Below are positions 9,583 to 19,029 of a stretch of 64,000 nucleotides of DNA, piece after piece. Origin of the DNA: Woronichinia naegeliana WA131 (GTDB lineage Bacteria > Cyanobacteriota > Cyanobacteriia > Cyanobacteriales > Microcystaceae); contig CP073041.1 in the NCBI GenBank assembly GCA_025370055.1, forward strand, positions 6,294,272-6,358,271. The letters are read 5' to 3'. Numbering within the stretch: the stretch's first letter is position 1; each line of letters opens with the position of its first letter. The notes under the pieces were generated by a model that ran no database searches, was not told the origin of the DNA, and was given only the letters and a program-made list of their open reading frames with translations. A program made the position numbers and the translations under genes.

Positions 9583-9620
9583 GTATTCTTGAGGAGAGAG
9601 AGATTACATCATTAAATTTT

Positions 9621-9896
9621 CTAGTTAGTCGGTGCTTTTTGCCAACCACTTTTACGAGCTTCCTCCTCCGTACAAAACCACCTCTCTCCCTTATTTGTAT
9701 GAATCTGCGTTTTTTCATAGTCTTTCATACCTGGCAGATGATACCATTTCTTGCCTGAGCTTACTGAAATATTGCCTTTAATAAGACATTCAGACTTTTT
9801 TGTGGGGGGAGTAGAGGATTTTTTCTGTTGAGCATTTACGCTAAATGTTGTTGTGAAAAAAAGACTAATTCCAAAAAACACTAGTAACTTTTTCAT
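9621..9896 (-). CDS. Small secreted sunset-domain protein
   Basis: 91 residues from ATG 9896. Residues 1-22 form a signal peptide (MKKLLVFFGISLFF, then a cleavage site after VNA). The mature part carries the sunset domain pattern: CLIKGNIS, then a WYHLPG turn and GERWFCTEEEARKSGW. The domain is found in exported or nuclease-associated bacterial proteins and its role is not known. The longer frame starting at 9935 would bury the signal peptide, so it is rejected. It ends convergently with the HicB-like gene and lies upstream of thiO-thiG in the opposite direction. Confidence 0.75.
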   Translation of the reverse strand: MKKLLVFFGISLFFTTTFSVNAQQKKSSTPPTKKSECLIKGNISVSSGKKWYHLPGMKDYEKTQIHTNKGERWFCTEEEARKSGWQKAPTN

Positions 9897-10040
9897 AAAA
9901 TAAATGACTAAATGGAAAACATTATTTTCTTCCATTTAAGATAAATTTTTTATAATCGTCAAGTTGAATAACGACGTAAAAATGGCGATTACCCAGAACT
10001 GACGTAAAATTGGAAAGGCGAATAACCCAAAATCGGCATT

Positions 10041-11993
10041 ATGAAGGCAACAAGCGACATCCTCATCATCGGCGGCGGTATTATCGGTCTGGCGATCGCC
10101 GTTGAATTGAGACAAAGAGGAGTCCAGGTAACGGTTCTCAGTCGGGATTTTCAACAGGCAGCCAGTCATGCTGCGGCTGGAATGTTAGCCCCTCACGCCG
10201 AACAGATCCCCCCTGGCCCGATGAAAGAGTTATGTCTGCGATCGCGGTGGTTGTATGGCGATTGGGTGAGTAAATTAGAAGCTTTAACAGGCTTGGAAAC
10301 AGGTTATAACCCCTGTGGTATCCTCGCCCCCTTTTTTGAAATACCTGAACAAAACGAATCTCCTTCCCCTGCGTCCCAATGGTTAGATCGGGAAACCTTG
10401 CGGCTTTATCAGCCAGGTTTAGGAGAAGAGGCGATCGGTGGTTGGTGGCATCCCGAAGACGGTCAAGTAGATAATCGCAAATTAGTTAGTGCTTTACGAC
10501 AAGCTGCCCAACAATTAGGGGTAAATCTCCAAGAAGGCGTAACCGTTCAAGCTCTACCGCAAAAGAACAGTCGAATTCAAGCAATTTTCACCAATAAAGG
10601 CGAATTTCAAGCAAATACCTATATTTTAGCAACAGGTTCCTGGGCAAAGGAATTATTACCGCTTCCAGTCGAACCCATTAAGGGGCAAATGTTAGCATTG
10701 CGAATGCCCGTTGATCCCCATCAACCCTTACCTCTGCAACGGGTCTTATTTGGCCCGAACACCTATCTAGTTCCCCGACGAGATGGGCGTTTAATTATCG
10801 GGGCAACGGCGGAAAAGGTGGGTTGGCTTCCCCATAATACGCCCCAGGGCATTAATACCTTATTAGAACGGGCGATCCGATTGTTTCCCGCCTTAGCAGA
10901 TTGGACAATTGAGGATTTTTGGTGGGGCTTTCGACCGGGTACACCTGACGAATGGCCGATATTAGGGACTAGCTCCTGCGATAATTTAATTCTGGCCACA
11001 GGTCACTATCGCAACGGTATTTTATTAGCTCCCGTCACTGCCCAATTGATCGCCGATTTAGTCACCACTCAACGCCGCGATTCCCTAATAGCAAACTTTA
11101 ACTGCAAGCGTTTTTTCCGCAAATCTCAACCGACCCTATCTGGCAAAACCATGACCCTCCTCTCCCCATCTCCCCACCTTCCCATCTCCCCATCCACTCC
11201 CACCGAAGACGTACTAACCATTGCCGGTCGTCCCTTTGTTTCGCGGTTAATGACGGGAACGGGCAAATACCCCAGCATTGAGGCCATGCAGCAGAGCGTT
11301 GAACAAAGTGGCTGTCAAATTGTCACGGTAGCAGTGCGACGAGTACAGACAAATGCCCCAGGTCACGAAGGATTAGCGGAGGCTTTGGACTGGTCAAAAA
11401 TTTGGATGTTACCCAATACGGCTGGTTGTCAAACGGCAGAAGATGCGATTCGTGTGGCCCGTTTAGGTCGAGAAATGGCCAAGCTTTTGGGACAAGAAGA
11501 TAATAATTTTATTAAATTAGAAGTTATTCCTGATACTAAATATTTACTACCCGATCCCATTGGCACTTTGGAAGCGGCGGAACAATTGGTTAAAGAAGGG
11601 TTTGCAGTGTTGCCCTACATTAACGCTGATCCCCTATTGGCCAAACGCTTAGAAGAGGTGGGGTGTGCAACGGTAATGCCCTTGGGTTCTCCTATCGGTT
11701 CAGGGCAGGGTATTCGTAACGCGGCCAATATTGGCATCATCATCGAAGAGGCAAAAATTCCCGTCGTGGTAGATGCGGGCATTGGTACACCCAGTGAGGC
11801 AGCCCAGGCGATGGAAATGGGAGCGGATGCGGTCTTAATTAATTCGGCGATCGCCCTAGCGGCTGATCCTGTGAGTATGGCACGGGCGATGGGGATGGCA
11901 ACAGTAGCGGGACGTTTAGCTTATTTGTCGGGACGAATGCCGATCAAAGCCTATGCCAGTGCAAGTTCCCCATTGACTGGCTTGATTGTTTAA
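10041..11993 (+). CDS. thiO/thiG: Fused glycine oxidase and thiazole synthase (ThiO-ThiG)
   Basis: 650 residues combining two steps of thiamin thiazole synthesis. Residues 1-345 are ThiO, an FAD enzyme that oxidises glycine to iminoglycine: dinucleotide motif [19 protein letters not shown], then [10 protein letters not shown], and C-terminal [13 protein letters not shown]. Residues about 390-645 are ThiG, which builds the thiazole phosphate: the Schiff-base Lys is near residue 492 (IKLEVIPDT), and the phosphate-binding segments [12 protein letters not shown] and [20 protein letters not shown] are present. The linker (about 345-390) is rich in Ser and Pro. The fusion is typical of cyanobacteria. 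It starts at ATG 10041; no thiS is adjacent. Confidence 0.95.
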   Translation: MKATSDILIIGGGIIGLAIAVELRQRGVQVTVLSRDFQQAASHAAAGMLAPHAEQIPPGPMKELCLRSRWLYGDWVSKLEALTGLETGYNPCGILAPFFEIPEQNESPSPASQWLDRETLRLYQPGLGEEAIGGWWHPEDGQVDNRKLVSALRQAAQQLGVNLQEGVTVQALPQKNSRIQAIFTNKGEFQANTYILATGSWAKELLPLPVEPIKGQMLALRMPVDPHQPLPLQRVLFGPNTYLVPRRDGRLIIGATAEKVGWLPHNTPQGINTLLERAIRLFPALADWTIEDFWWGFRPGTPDEWPILGTSSCDNLILATGHYRNGILLAPVTAQLIADLVTTQRRDSLIANFNCKRFFRKSQPTLSGKTMTLLSPSPHLPISPSTPTEDVLTIAGRPFVSRLMTGTGKYPSIEAMQQSVEQSGCQIVTVAVRRVQTNAPGHEGLAEALDWSKIWMLPNTAGCQTAEDAIRVARLGREMAKLLGQEDNNFIKLEVIPDTKYLLPDPIGTLEAAEQLVKEGFAVLPYINADPLLAKRLEEVGCATVMPLGSPIGSGQGIRNAANIGIIIEEAKIPVVVDAGIGTPSEAAQAMEMGADAVLINSAIALAADPVSMARAMGMATVAGRLAYLSGRMPIKAYASASSPLTGLIV

Positions 11994-12602
11994 GGAGTTA
12001 GAATTATGCCTTTAAGAATGAAATTAAAAGTCGGGCGATCGCTTTTGGGTAGTGATTCGATAGTAGTGGTGGTCTAAATAGGGCTTGCTGAAAAAGTCAA
12101 AAAACGAAAGAAATGTGGGTTAGGGAAGTATGGACTGAAAAAGCATAGATAACTTATCCTTATGGAAACAAATCAAAATACAGATTTTGTTTAATCTATT
12201 GTTCCTTTCTGTCTAAAAAGGTCAACACAAATCACTCCTCACAAAAGAGAGGAAAATTAACACCATTTTTCACAAGAAAAACGACTCTACAACTTTTTAC
12301 TTTTTGTCTTCTGAAGTAGAGTAGAAAGATTCATTACCAAAAAGTTCATCGCAATTACCGTTTCCGAGGTCTCAGGTAGTTTGGCCATCACTCGACCAAG
12401 ACTAAATTTCCTCTTTCCCTGTCCGAATTTACCCTCAATGGCATTACGCACTCTTTCATCTGAGCGTGCCTCTTTCTTTTTTTCTTTGCTCACCTCTTTC
12501 GGCGGTCTTCCCAATCGGGGACCACTCATTCTTATATCCCTTTCTTTACAATAAGCTCGATTCGCTTTTGTTCGATAGATTTTATCCACATGAACCGATT
12601 CC

Positions 12603-13878
12603 GGCACTGGTATCGTCTAGCTAGAAGCTATAAACGTTGCAATACAAGAGGTTCAACAAATCAGGCGAATTTGGAGTAAGTCCTCCCAAGTTAACCCTTT
12701 TTGAATTATACCGAGAGCTACCGCAGGAACTTTTTTCGTCGTAAAATGGCTGCGAACAAAGTTATGAACCATCCAGAAAATATCTAGCACTCGCTGTAAT
12801 CCCACAACAGATTTAGCATAAGTATTTGTTCGACGACGAAAGGCGGCTAAATAGCGTCGTAGAGAACTATTAAATGCCTCAACGTGGTTGGCATGAACAT
12901 CCTTGTCTTCTGGTTTTTCTGTTGTCTCAGGATGTTCAGTTTTCGGAGTTTCTACTTTCTCTAGTTTACCCTCAGAATCTCGACGTTTACTACTCTTATT
13001 TTTTAATCTTACCACCATACCCTTCGGTAATACTTTGGTGGGACGACCTCGCTTCCCAGTCCTTAATACTTCGTGACAAATATTAAATAGCAGTTGACTA
13101 TATCGCTTTTCTCCATCTGTAAATAACTGGAGAGATTCTGCACTCCTTTCAAATAATTCCGCTACCGTCATCATTGCTTCTAGAAATAATTTCTGCTCTT
13201 TTTTACCACATTTTAAATGCCAAATAAAGCGGCTAGCCCTGTCCATGAGCACGATTGTCCACCCCTCAGAGGCACTTGCTTCTTTATTTTTTCCAACTTT
13301 TGTGTATAGTTCATCCCCTTCTATTACTAATTTAACAAATTCATTCACTAAGGCGTATAAAAATAATGTCTCTTGTAATCCTGATAATTTCTTTTCCCAA
13401 TTCAATATTGTTGTTTTTGCGTAGCCGAATACTCGGGCTGCTGCATTTAATCCTATTCCTTCCATTCTGGCTTTTAATACTTTTACAATTTCACTTAATG
13501 GGGTTTCTAAGCCAGCGATTACGCTACCATAAGTCTCAGCAAAACAAGAACCACATTCTTGACAGATGAACATTTTACGTTCCCCGTTACCTTTCGTTTG
13601 GTAATGAGAATGTATTTTTACTTTTTCACTATAGCAATGAGGGCAGTTTTTCTGAAATAAGGCTTCCTCTTTCTCTTGAGGTAAGCCAATATCACTTAGG
13701 AGGTCAATTGAGCTTTTATTCAATGTTGACATTGCTTTCCGTTTTCCCTTTCTTTAATATAATGACAATAATAATAGTATAACAAAAACGGGAATATGTC
13801 CAGTCGTAAGTTATTTTCTATTTTCTCAAACTCTTACACCATAACTTTTTCTAGCTTTGATCACACGATACCAGTACC
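12603..13878 (-). mobile_element. IS1-like element E1 inside B1
   Basis: 1276 bp with ends GGCACTGGTATCGTC (12603) and GGTACTGGTATCGTG read inward from 13878. The 8 bp duplication CCGATTCC flanks it (12595-12602 and 13879-13886), and removing it restores the B transposase sequence. Confidence 0.93.
12653..13732 (-). CDS. IS1-like transposase (element E), intact
   Basis: 359 residues. A zinc ribbon (CPHCYSEKV, then CQECGSCF, about residues 30-65), a helix-turn-helix region (LNAAARVFGYAKTTILNWEKK) and a DDE catalytic part with D in EGDELYTKVG, D in LFTDGEKRY and E in HVEAFNSSLRRYL. The combination of zinc ribbon, HTH and the HxxExxN motif fits IS1-like transposases; the exact ISfinder subgroup is not certain. 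Start MSTLNKSSIDLL at 13732. Other copies are at 48186-49265 (intact), 49745-55272 (broken) and 62731-63768 (shifted end). Confidence 0.8.
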   Translation of the reverse strand: MSTLNKSSIDLLSDIGLPQEKEEALFQKNCPHCYSEKVKIHSHYQTKGNGERKMFICQECGSCFAETYGSVIAGLETPLSEIVKVLKARMEGIGLNAAARVFGYAKTTILNWEKKLSGLQETLFLYALVNEFVKLVIEGDELYTKVGKNKEASASEGWTIVLMDRASRFIWHLKCGKKEQKLFLEAMMTVAELFERSAESLQLFTDGEKRYSQLLFNICHEVLRTGKRGRPTKVLPKGMVVRLKNKSSKRRDSEGKLEKVETPKTEHPETTEKPEDKDVHANHVEAFNSSLRRYLAAFRRRTNTYAKSVVGLQRVLDIFWMVHNFVRSHFTTKKVPAVALGIIQKGLTWEDLLQIRLIC

Positions 13879-15139
13879 CCGATTCCGGATAACATCCTGT
13901 TTCCCTTTTATATTCTTCTATTCGCGCTTGTAAATCTCCCGATTCGTTGTAATTATCCCAACTTAATTTGTCTAAGAAGACAAAGCCATTCACATTACTT
14001 GCCGATATTTTAGCTCCAAACTCTACTGCTTTTCCCACTTTTCCACGCACTATTGGACGCACGTGAGGTTGGCTTACACTCACAATTCTGTTTTCTACTT
14101 TATTTGTCTTTTTTTCATACATTTCTAACTGTTGCTCATACACTTTTCCTATCGTTACAAGCTCTTCTTGCTCTTTTTTCGTTAGTTTTTCTAACTTTGC
14201 TCCCTCTTCTATCATTTTTTCTATATGAGACAAGTTTCTTTTTATATATCCTAGTTGTTTTTTTGTTCCTTTTCTTCTTTCTTTTTTTGACACACGACGT
14301 TTTTTTGCTATGGCTAAGTACTCTTTTCTTGCCACTTCCCTATAAGTCCTCGGCTTTTCTTTCCTTTTCTCTTTTATTTCTTCATACAGCTTATCTATTA
14401 TTTTTTCTGTTTTTTCTCTGGCATCATTCAATATTCCTATATCCGTTGGATATTTTATATCTGCTGGTGTACAAGTCGCATCTAACAATAACTTTCCTTC
14501 ATTTTCTTTTTTTTCTGACGCTACACCCGTCGCTTTTTTTTCTATTTCTTTATTAATTTTATTTATTTATTAATTCCATTCCTATTTTTTTACGAAAATG
14601 AACCATCATTGACGCACTAAATGCTTCTTTGCTACTATAGCTTTCCATTCCTATAAAGTACTGTAAATAAGGGTTCTCTTTTATTTGTTCTACTGTTTCT
14701 CTGTCACTTTTTCCTGAAATTTCTTTGATAATTAATGCTCCTAATGCCATTCTAAATGATTTGGCTGGGGCTCCTTTTTTTTCTGTGAAGTTTTTTGCAT
14801 ATTCTTCCTCATATTCTTCCCAAAGAATCATTTTTGACATTTCTATCCAACGATTTTCTTCGTCTAACTGCCCGCCGAACAGATTTTTCAAGTTTTCTGG
14901 TGTTTCAATTGAGTACTGTTGCTTTCGGTACATCTGCTTTCTCTCTTCTTAATGCAATGGTTTTGAGGCATTCTACCCTATTTTCGTGCATTCTAGCGGT
15001 TCTTAATTCGCCTACTATTTTTCTCCGTAAAGGTTTCAGCTTTTTTCAGCAAGCCCTAAATAGCTTATATGGCAGGGATGATGTAGAATATCAACTAATA
15101 TAAATTTTTCTCAAATCTATCCCCTAAATCAACGTTTTT

Positions 15140-15385
15140 ATGACTAACATTTTTGCGCTATTATTTTTTGTCTTAAATCAATTGACAGTAGAACAGCAAT
15201 TGGCAGAGAAATATTGTCTCTCAAAGACTAATTTTAAACAGCCTTGCCCAAGTTGTGGCTCTTATCACACTATTAAGAATGGTTCCGCCCATAATGGTAA
15301 GCCCAAAAATCTATGTAAAGACTGTGGTCGCCAGTTTGTTATTAACTCTAGTCAGAAGGTAATCGTTCAGGGGGACAAAATCTGA
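15140..15385 (+). pseudogene. N-terminal piece of an IS1/InsA-like protein
   Basis: 81 codons with a zinc ribbon (CPSCGSYHTIKNG, then CKDCGRQF), as in InsA-type first frames of IS1 relatives. The sequence departs after NSSQKVI, and no second part follows. It differs from element E. It is one of several fragments packed between B1 and B2. Confidence 0.6.
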
Positions 15386-15398
15386 TAATCTAAAAGTC

Positions 15399-15680
15399 AT
15401 GGAAGAAAAACAGCTACTAGAGACAGCCGAAATTGACGAAAATGATTGGGAGCAAACCCCAGTCAGCGTCAGAAATCTGGTGGTAAAATTATTCGATAAG
15501 ATAGAGCAACTAGAAAAACACCTCAAAGAATTGCAGGAAACAAACGAAAAGATTAGCGAAAAAGTCAATCAGAATTCTCAAAACTCAAATAACCCTCCTA
15601 CGTCAGAGCCGCTAAATGTTGAAATTCCCAAGAAAAAAAAGAAACGCGAGTCGGGAGCATCCCAGATTTGCAATGAGTAA
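15399..15680 (+). pseudogene. N-terminal piece of an IS66-like transposase
   Basis: 93 codons. A leucine-rich coiled coil (VVKLFDKIEQLEKHLKELQE) is followed by an Asn-rich stretch NQNSQNSNNPPTSEP, the usual N-terminal region of IS66-type transposases. The frame ends soon after KKKKKRESG where unrelated DNA begins, so the catalytic part is lost. Confidence 0.55.
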
Positions 15681-15686
15681 AAGTAC

Positions 15687-16252
15687 TCAGGCAATAGCTT
15701 CATTGAGATAAGCACAGCGTAATCTCAATATTTGAGGAACGTTTTCTGACTTCCAACAAGCCCCTGCTATTTGTATTCTCTTGCCAATTTGTTTGATTTT
15801 TGACTCTACACTTCCTGAGCCAATGCAGATACCTAAGTCTTGATAGAGTCCATAATCTGGCATTCTGCTTTCATGTTTCTTCATATAATTGATGAAGTTA
15901 ATTGCTTCCTTTTGTTTTGAACCGTTCAATTCTTTAATTGCTGAATCTTGCTCCCCTTGCCATAAGTACGTCTCTATTTGCCTCTTTACCTTTTTTGAAA
16001 CTTTCACTTTATGGATATTTTCCACCAAGTGATACCAATCCAATACTTCCCTTCTTTCGTCTTTATCCCTTATCTTTTCTATCAGATTCCAAATCCCATC
16101 ATGTCCATCTCCTAAGCAAGTTACTACTCTCGCTAATGGTTGATTATTTGTCCAAGCGATTAATTCTTCCTGCGCTTGAAAAAATGCCGCACATACCTGA
16201 CCATGTAAGCTTACTGCTTTATAATTTTTGGTTCTACCAGAGTTGCTAGGTA
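15687..16252 (-). pseudogene. C-terminal piece of an ISKra4-like transposase
   Basis: The frame is open from the B2 edge at 16252 to the stop at 15687. It contains CLGDGHDGIWNL, VLDWYHLVENIHKV and IGSGSVESKIKQIGKR, matching the layout of the A transposase (second Asp, WYH/FYH segment, GSG-V-E motif) but clearly diverged from it. The N-terminus is missing; on the far side of B2 the sequence is ISL3-like, so the truncation is older than B2. Confidence 0.6.
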
Positions 16253-17940
16253 GGGCTTGCTGAAAAAGTCAAAAAACGAAAGAAATGTGGGTTAGGGAAG
16301 TATGGACTGAAAAAGCATAGATAACTTATCCTTATGGAAACAAATCAAAATACAGATTTTGTTTAATCTATTGTTCCTTTCTGTCTAAAAAGGTCAACAC
16401 AAATCACTCCTCACAAAAGAGAGGAAAATTAACACCATTTTTCACAAGAAAAACGACTCTACAACTTTTTACTTTTTGTCTTCTGAAGTAGAGTAGAAAG
16501 ATTCATTACCAAAAAGTTCATCGCAATTACCGTTTCCGAGGTCTCAGGTAGTTTGGCCATCACTCGACCAAGACTAAATTTCCTCTTTCCCTGTCCGAAT
16601 TTACCCTCAATGGCATTACGCACTCTTTCATCTGAGCGTGCCTCTTTCTTTTTTTCTTTGCTCACCTCTTTCGGCGGTCTTCCCAATCGGGGACCACTCA
16701 TTCTTATATCCCTTTCTTTACAATAAGCTCGATTCGCTTTTGTTCGATAGATTTTATCCACATGAACCGATTCCGGATAACATCCTGTTTCCCTTTTATA
16801 TTCTTCTATTCGCGCTTGTAAATCTCCCGATTCGTTGTAATTATCCCAACTTAATTTGTCTAAGAAGACAAAGCCATTCACATTACTTGCCGATATTTTA
16901 GCTCCAAACTCTACTGCTTTTCCCGCTTTTCCACGCACTATTGGACGCACGTGAGGTTGGCTTACACTCACAATTCTGTTTTCTACTTTATTTGTCTTTT
17001 TTTCATACATTTCTAACTGTTGCTCATACACTTTTCCTATCGTTACAAGCTCTTCTTGCTCTTTTTTCGTTAGTTTTTCTAACTTTGCTCCCTCTTCTAT
17101 CATTTTTTCTATATCAGACAAGTTTCTTTTTATATATCCTAGTTGTTTTTTTGTTCCTTTTCTTCTTTCTTTTTTTGACACACGACGTTTTTTTGCTATG
17201 GCTAAGTACTCTTTTCTTGCCACTTCCCTATAAGTCCTCGGCTTTTCTTTCCTTTTCTCTTTTATTTCTTCATACAGCTTATCTATTATTTTTTCTGTTT
17301 TTTCTCTGGCATCATTCAATATTCCTATATCCGTTGGATATTTTATATCTGCTGGTGTACAAGTCGCATCTAACAATAACTTTCCTTCATTTTCTTTTTT
17401 TTCTGACGCTACACCCGTCGCTTTTTTTTCTATTTCTTTATTAATTTTATTTATTAATTCCATTCCTATTTTTTTACGAAAATGAACCATCATTGACGCA
17501 TTAAATGCTTCTTTGCTACTATAGCTTTCCATTCCTATAAAGTACTGTAAATAAGGGTTCTCTTTTATTTGTTCTACTGTTTCTCTGTCACTTTTTCCTG
17601 AAATTTCTTTGATAATTAATGCTCCTAATGCCATTCTAAATGATTTGGCTGGGGCTCCTTTTTTTTCTGTGAAGTTTTTTGCATATTCTTCCTCATATTC
17701 TTCCCAAAGAATCATTTTTGACATTTCTATCCAACGATTTTCTTCGTCTAACTGCCCGCCGAACAGATTTTTCAAGTTTTCTGGTGTTTCAATTGAGTAC
17801 TGTTGCTTTCGGTACATCTGCTTTCTCTCTTCTTAATGCAATGGTTTTGAGGCATTCTACCCTATTTTCGTGCATTCTAGCGGTTCTTAATTCGCCTACT
17901 ATTTTTCTCCGTAAAGGTTTCAGCTTTTTTCAGCAAGCCC
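16253..17940 (-). mobile_element. IS5/IS1182-type element B2, complete
   Basis: 1688 bp, ends GGGCTTGCTGAAAAAGTC and GGGCTTGCTGAAAAAAGCTG, flanked by the 6 bp duplication TAGGTA (16247-16252 and 17941-17946). It is inserted at the junction of two older transposase fragments. Confidence 0.95.
16459..17817 (-). CDS. IS5/IS1182-type transposase, intact
   Basis: 452 residues. The N-terminal part (about 1-120, with KSFRMALGALIIKEISGKSDRETVEQI) is the helical DUF772-like domain of IS5/IS1182 relatives. The catalytic Asp lies in LDATCTPADIKYPTD, a long Lys/Glu-rich helical insertion follows (about 180-270), then the second Asp (VHVDKIYRTKANRAYC) and the Glu (NAIEGKFGQGKRKFSLGR). Full-length and identical in layout to the copy at 25952-27310, so this could be the active source of B elements and of the MITE at 41769. 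Confidence 0.88.
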   Translation of the reverse strand: MYRKQQYSIETPENLKNLFGGQLDEENRWIEMSKMILWEEYEEEYAKNFTEKKGAPAKSFRMALGALIIKEISGKSDRETVEQIKENPYLQYFIGMESYSSKEAFNASMMVHFRKKIGMELINKINKEIEKKATGVASEKKENEGKLLLDATCTPADIKYPTDIGILNDAREKTEKIIDKLYEEIKEKRKEKPRTYREVARKEYLAIAKKRRVSKKERRKGTKKQLGYIKRNLSDIEKMIEEGAKLEKLTKKEQEELVTIGKVYEQQLEMYEKKTNKVENRIVSVSQPHVRPIVRGKAGKAVEFGAKISASNVNGFVFLDKLSWDNYNESGDLQARIEEYKRETGCYPESVHVDKIYRTKANRAYCKERDIRMSGPRLGRPPKEVSKEKKKEARSDERVRNAIEGKFGQGKRKFSLGRVMAKLPETSETVIAMNFLVMNLSTLLQKTKSKKL

Positions 17941-17949
17941 TAGGTAAAA

Positions 17950-18215
17950 TTAAGAAACAGAAGCAAAACTTAGCTCACATCGTAGCACAAAGTTGTCGAA
18001 GTTTCTAAACCCATAACTGCGTCTCTTAATTACCTTTAGCTTATTATTTATTCCTTCTACAACCCCTTGAGTTGTTCTATTATCAAAATAAGCCACTATC
18101 TCCCCTAACCATCTTCTTATTACCCCACAACTCTTCGGTAAATAGTATATCGCTTTTCGCATCCAGTTGGTTATTCTTAATAAACCATCCGCCCAGTTTT
18201 CACAGGTGTTAAATA
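17950..18215 (-). pseudogene. ISL3-type transposase C-terminus
   Basis: The frame ending at 17950 contains VAYFDNRTTQGVVEGINNK and VIKRRSYGFRNFDNF, the typical C-terminal signature of ISL3 transposases. About 88 codons remain. Its upstream part is lost at the border with B3 (18216), which carries TAAATA on that side. Confidence 0.75.
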
Positions 18216-19029
18216 GGGCTTGCTGAAAAAAGCTGAAACCTTTACGGAGAAAAATAGTAGGCGAATTAAGAACCGCTAGAATGCACGAAAATAGGGTAGA
18301 ATGCCTCAAAACCATTGCATTAAGAAGAGAGAAAGCAGATGTACCGAAAGCAACAGTACTCAATTGAAACACCAGAAAACTTGAAAAATCTGTTCGGCGG
18401 GCAGTTAGACGAAGAAAATCGTTGGATAGAAATGTCAAAAATGATTCCCTGGGAAGAATATGAGGAAGAATATGCAAAAAACTTCACAGAAAAAAAAGGA
18501 GCCCCAGCCAAATCATTTAGAATGGCATTAGGAGCATTAATTATCAAAGAAATTTCAGGAAAAAGTGACAGAGAAACAGTAGAACAAATAAAAGAGAACC
18601 CTTATTTACAGTACTTTATAGGAATGGAAAGCTATAGTAGCAAAGAAGCATTTAATGCGTCAATGATGGTTCATTTTCGTAAAAAAATAGGAATGGAATT
18701 AATAAATAAAATTAATAAAGAAATAGAAAAAAAAACGACGGGTGTAGCGTCAGAAAAAAAAGAAAATGAAGGAAAGTTATTGTTAGATGCGACTTGTACA
18801 CCAGCAGATATAAAATATCCAACGGATATAGGAATATTGAATGATGCCAGAGAAAAAACAGAAAAAATAATAGATAAGCTGTATGAAGAAATAAAAGAGA
18901 AAAGGAAAGAAAAGCCGAGGACTTATAGGGAAGTGGCAAGAAAAGAGTACTTAGCCATAGCAAAAAAACGTCGTGTGTCAAAAAAAGAAAGAAGAAAAGG
19001 AACAAAAAAACAACTAGGATATATAAAAA

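Larger units (their letters stand above)
12287..14933 (-). pseudogene. IS5/IS1182-type transposase, broken twice
   Basis: The 452-codon gene of element B reads from 14933 to 12287. It is split by the IS1-like E1 insertion after the ESVHVD region, and an extra TTTA near 14565 shifts the frame after GMELINK. Intact copies show D in LDATCTPADI, D in VHVDKIY and E in NAIEGKFGQGKRK. This copy cannot make a full enzyme. Confidence 0.9.
12081..15056 (-). mobile_element. IS5/IS1182-type element B1, interrupted by E1
   Basis: Ends are GGGCTTGCTGAAAAA (12081) and its inverse ending at 15056, flanked by the 6 bp duplication TAAATA (12075-12080 and 15057-15062). Subtracting the E1 insertion with its duplication leaves 1692 bp, 4 bp more than intact copies, explained by a TTTA duplication in the transposase gene. 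It lies in the region behind thiO-thiG. Confidence 0.92.

Noticed and set aside
9936-10169. Minus-strand frame across the thiO start
   Set aside because: Overlaps the FAD-binding region of ThiO in antisense and has no motif of its own.
12006-12077. 23-codon frame MPLRMKLKVGRSLLGSDSIV and three more residues after thiO-thiG
   Set aside because: I considered a ThiS-like or leader peptide, but there is no Gly-Gly end and it is too short to support.
14053-14556. Long hydrophobic Phe/Leu-rich frame opposite the B transposase (repeated in other B copies)
   Set aside because: It is the antisense shadow of the Lys/Glu-rich transposase gene; AAA/GAA codons read as TTT/TTC on the other strand. It recurs only because B is repeated.
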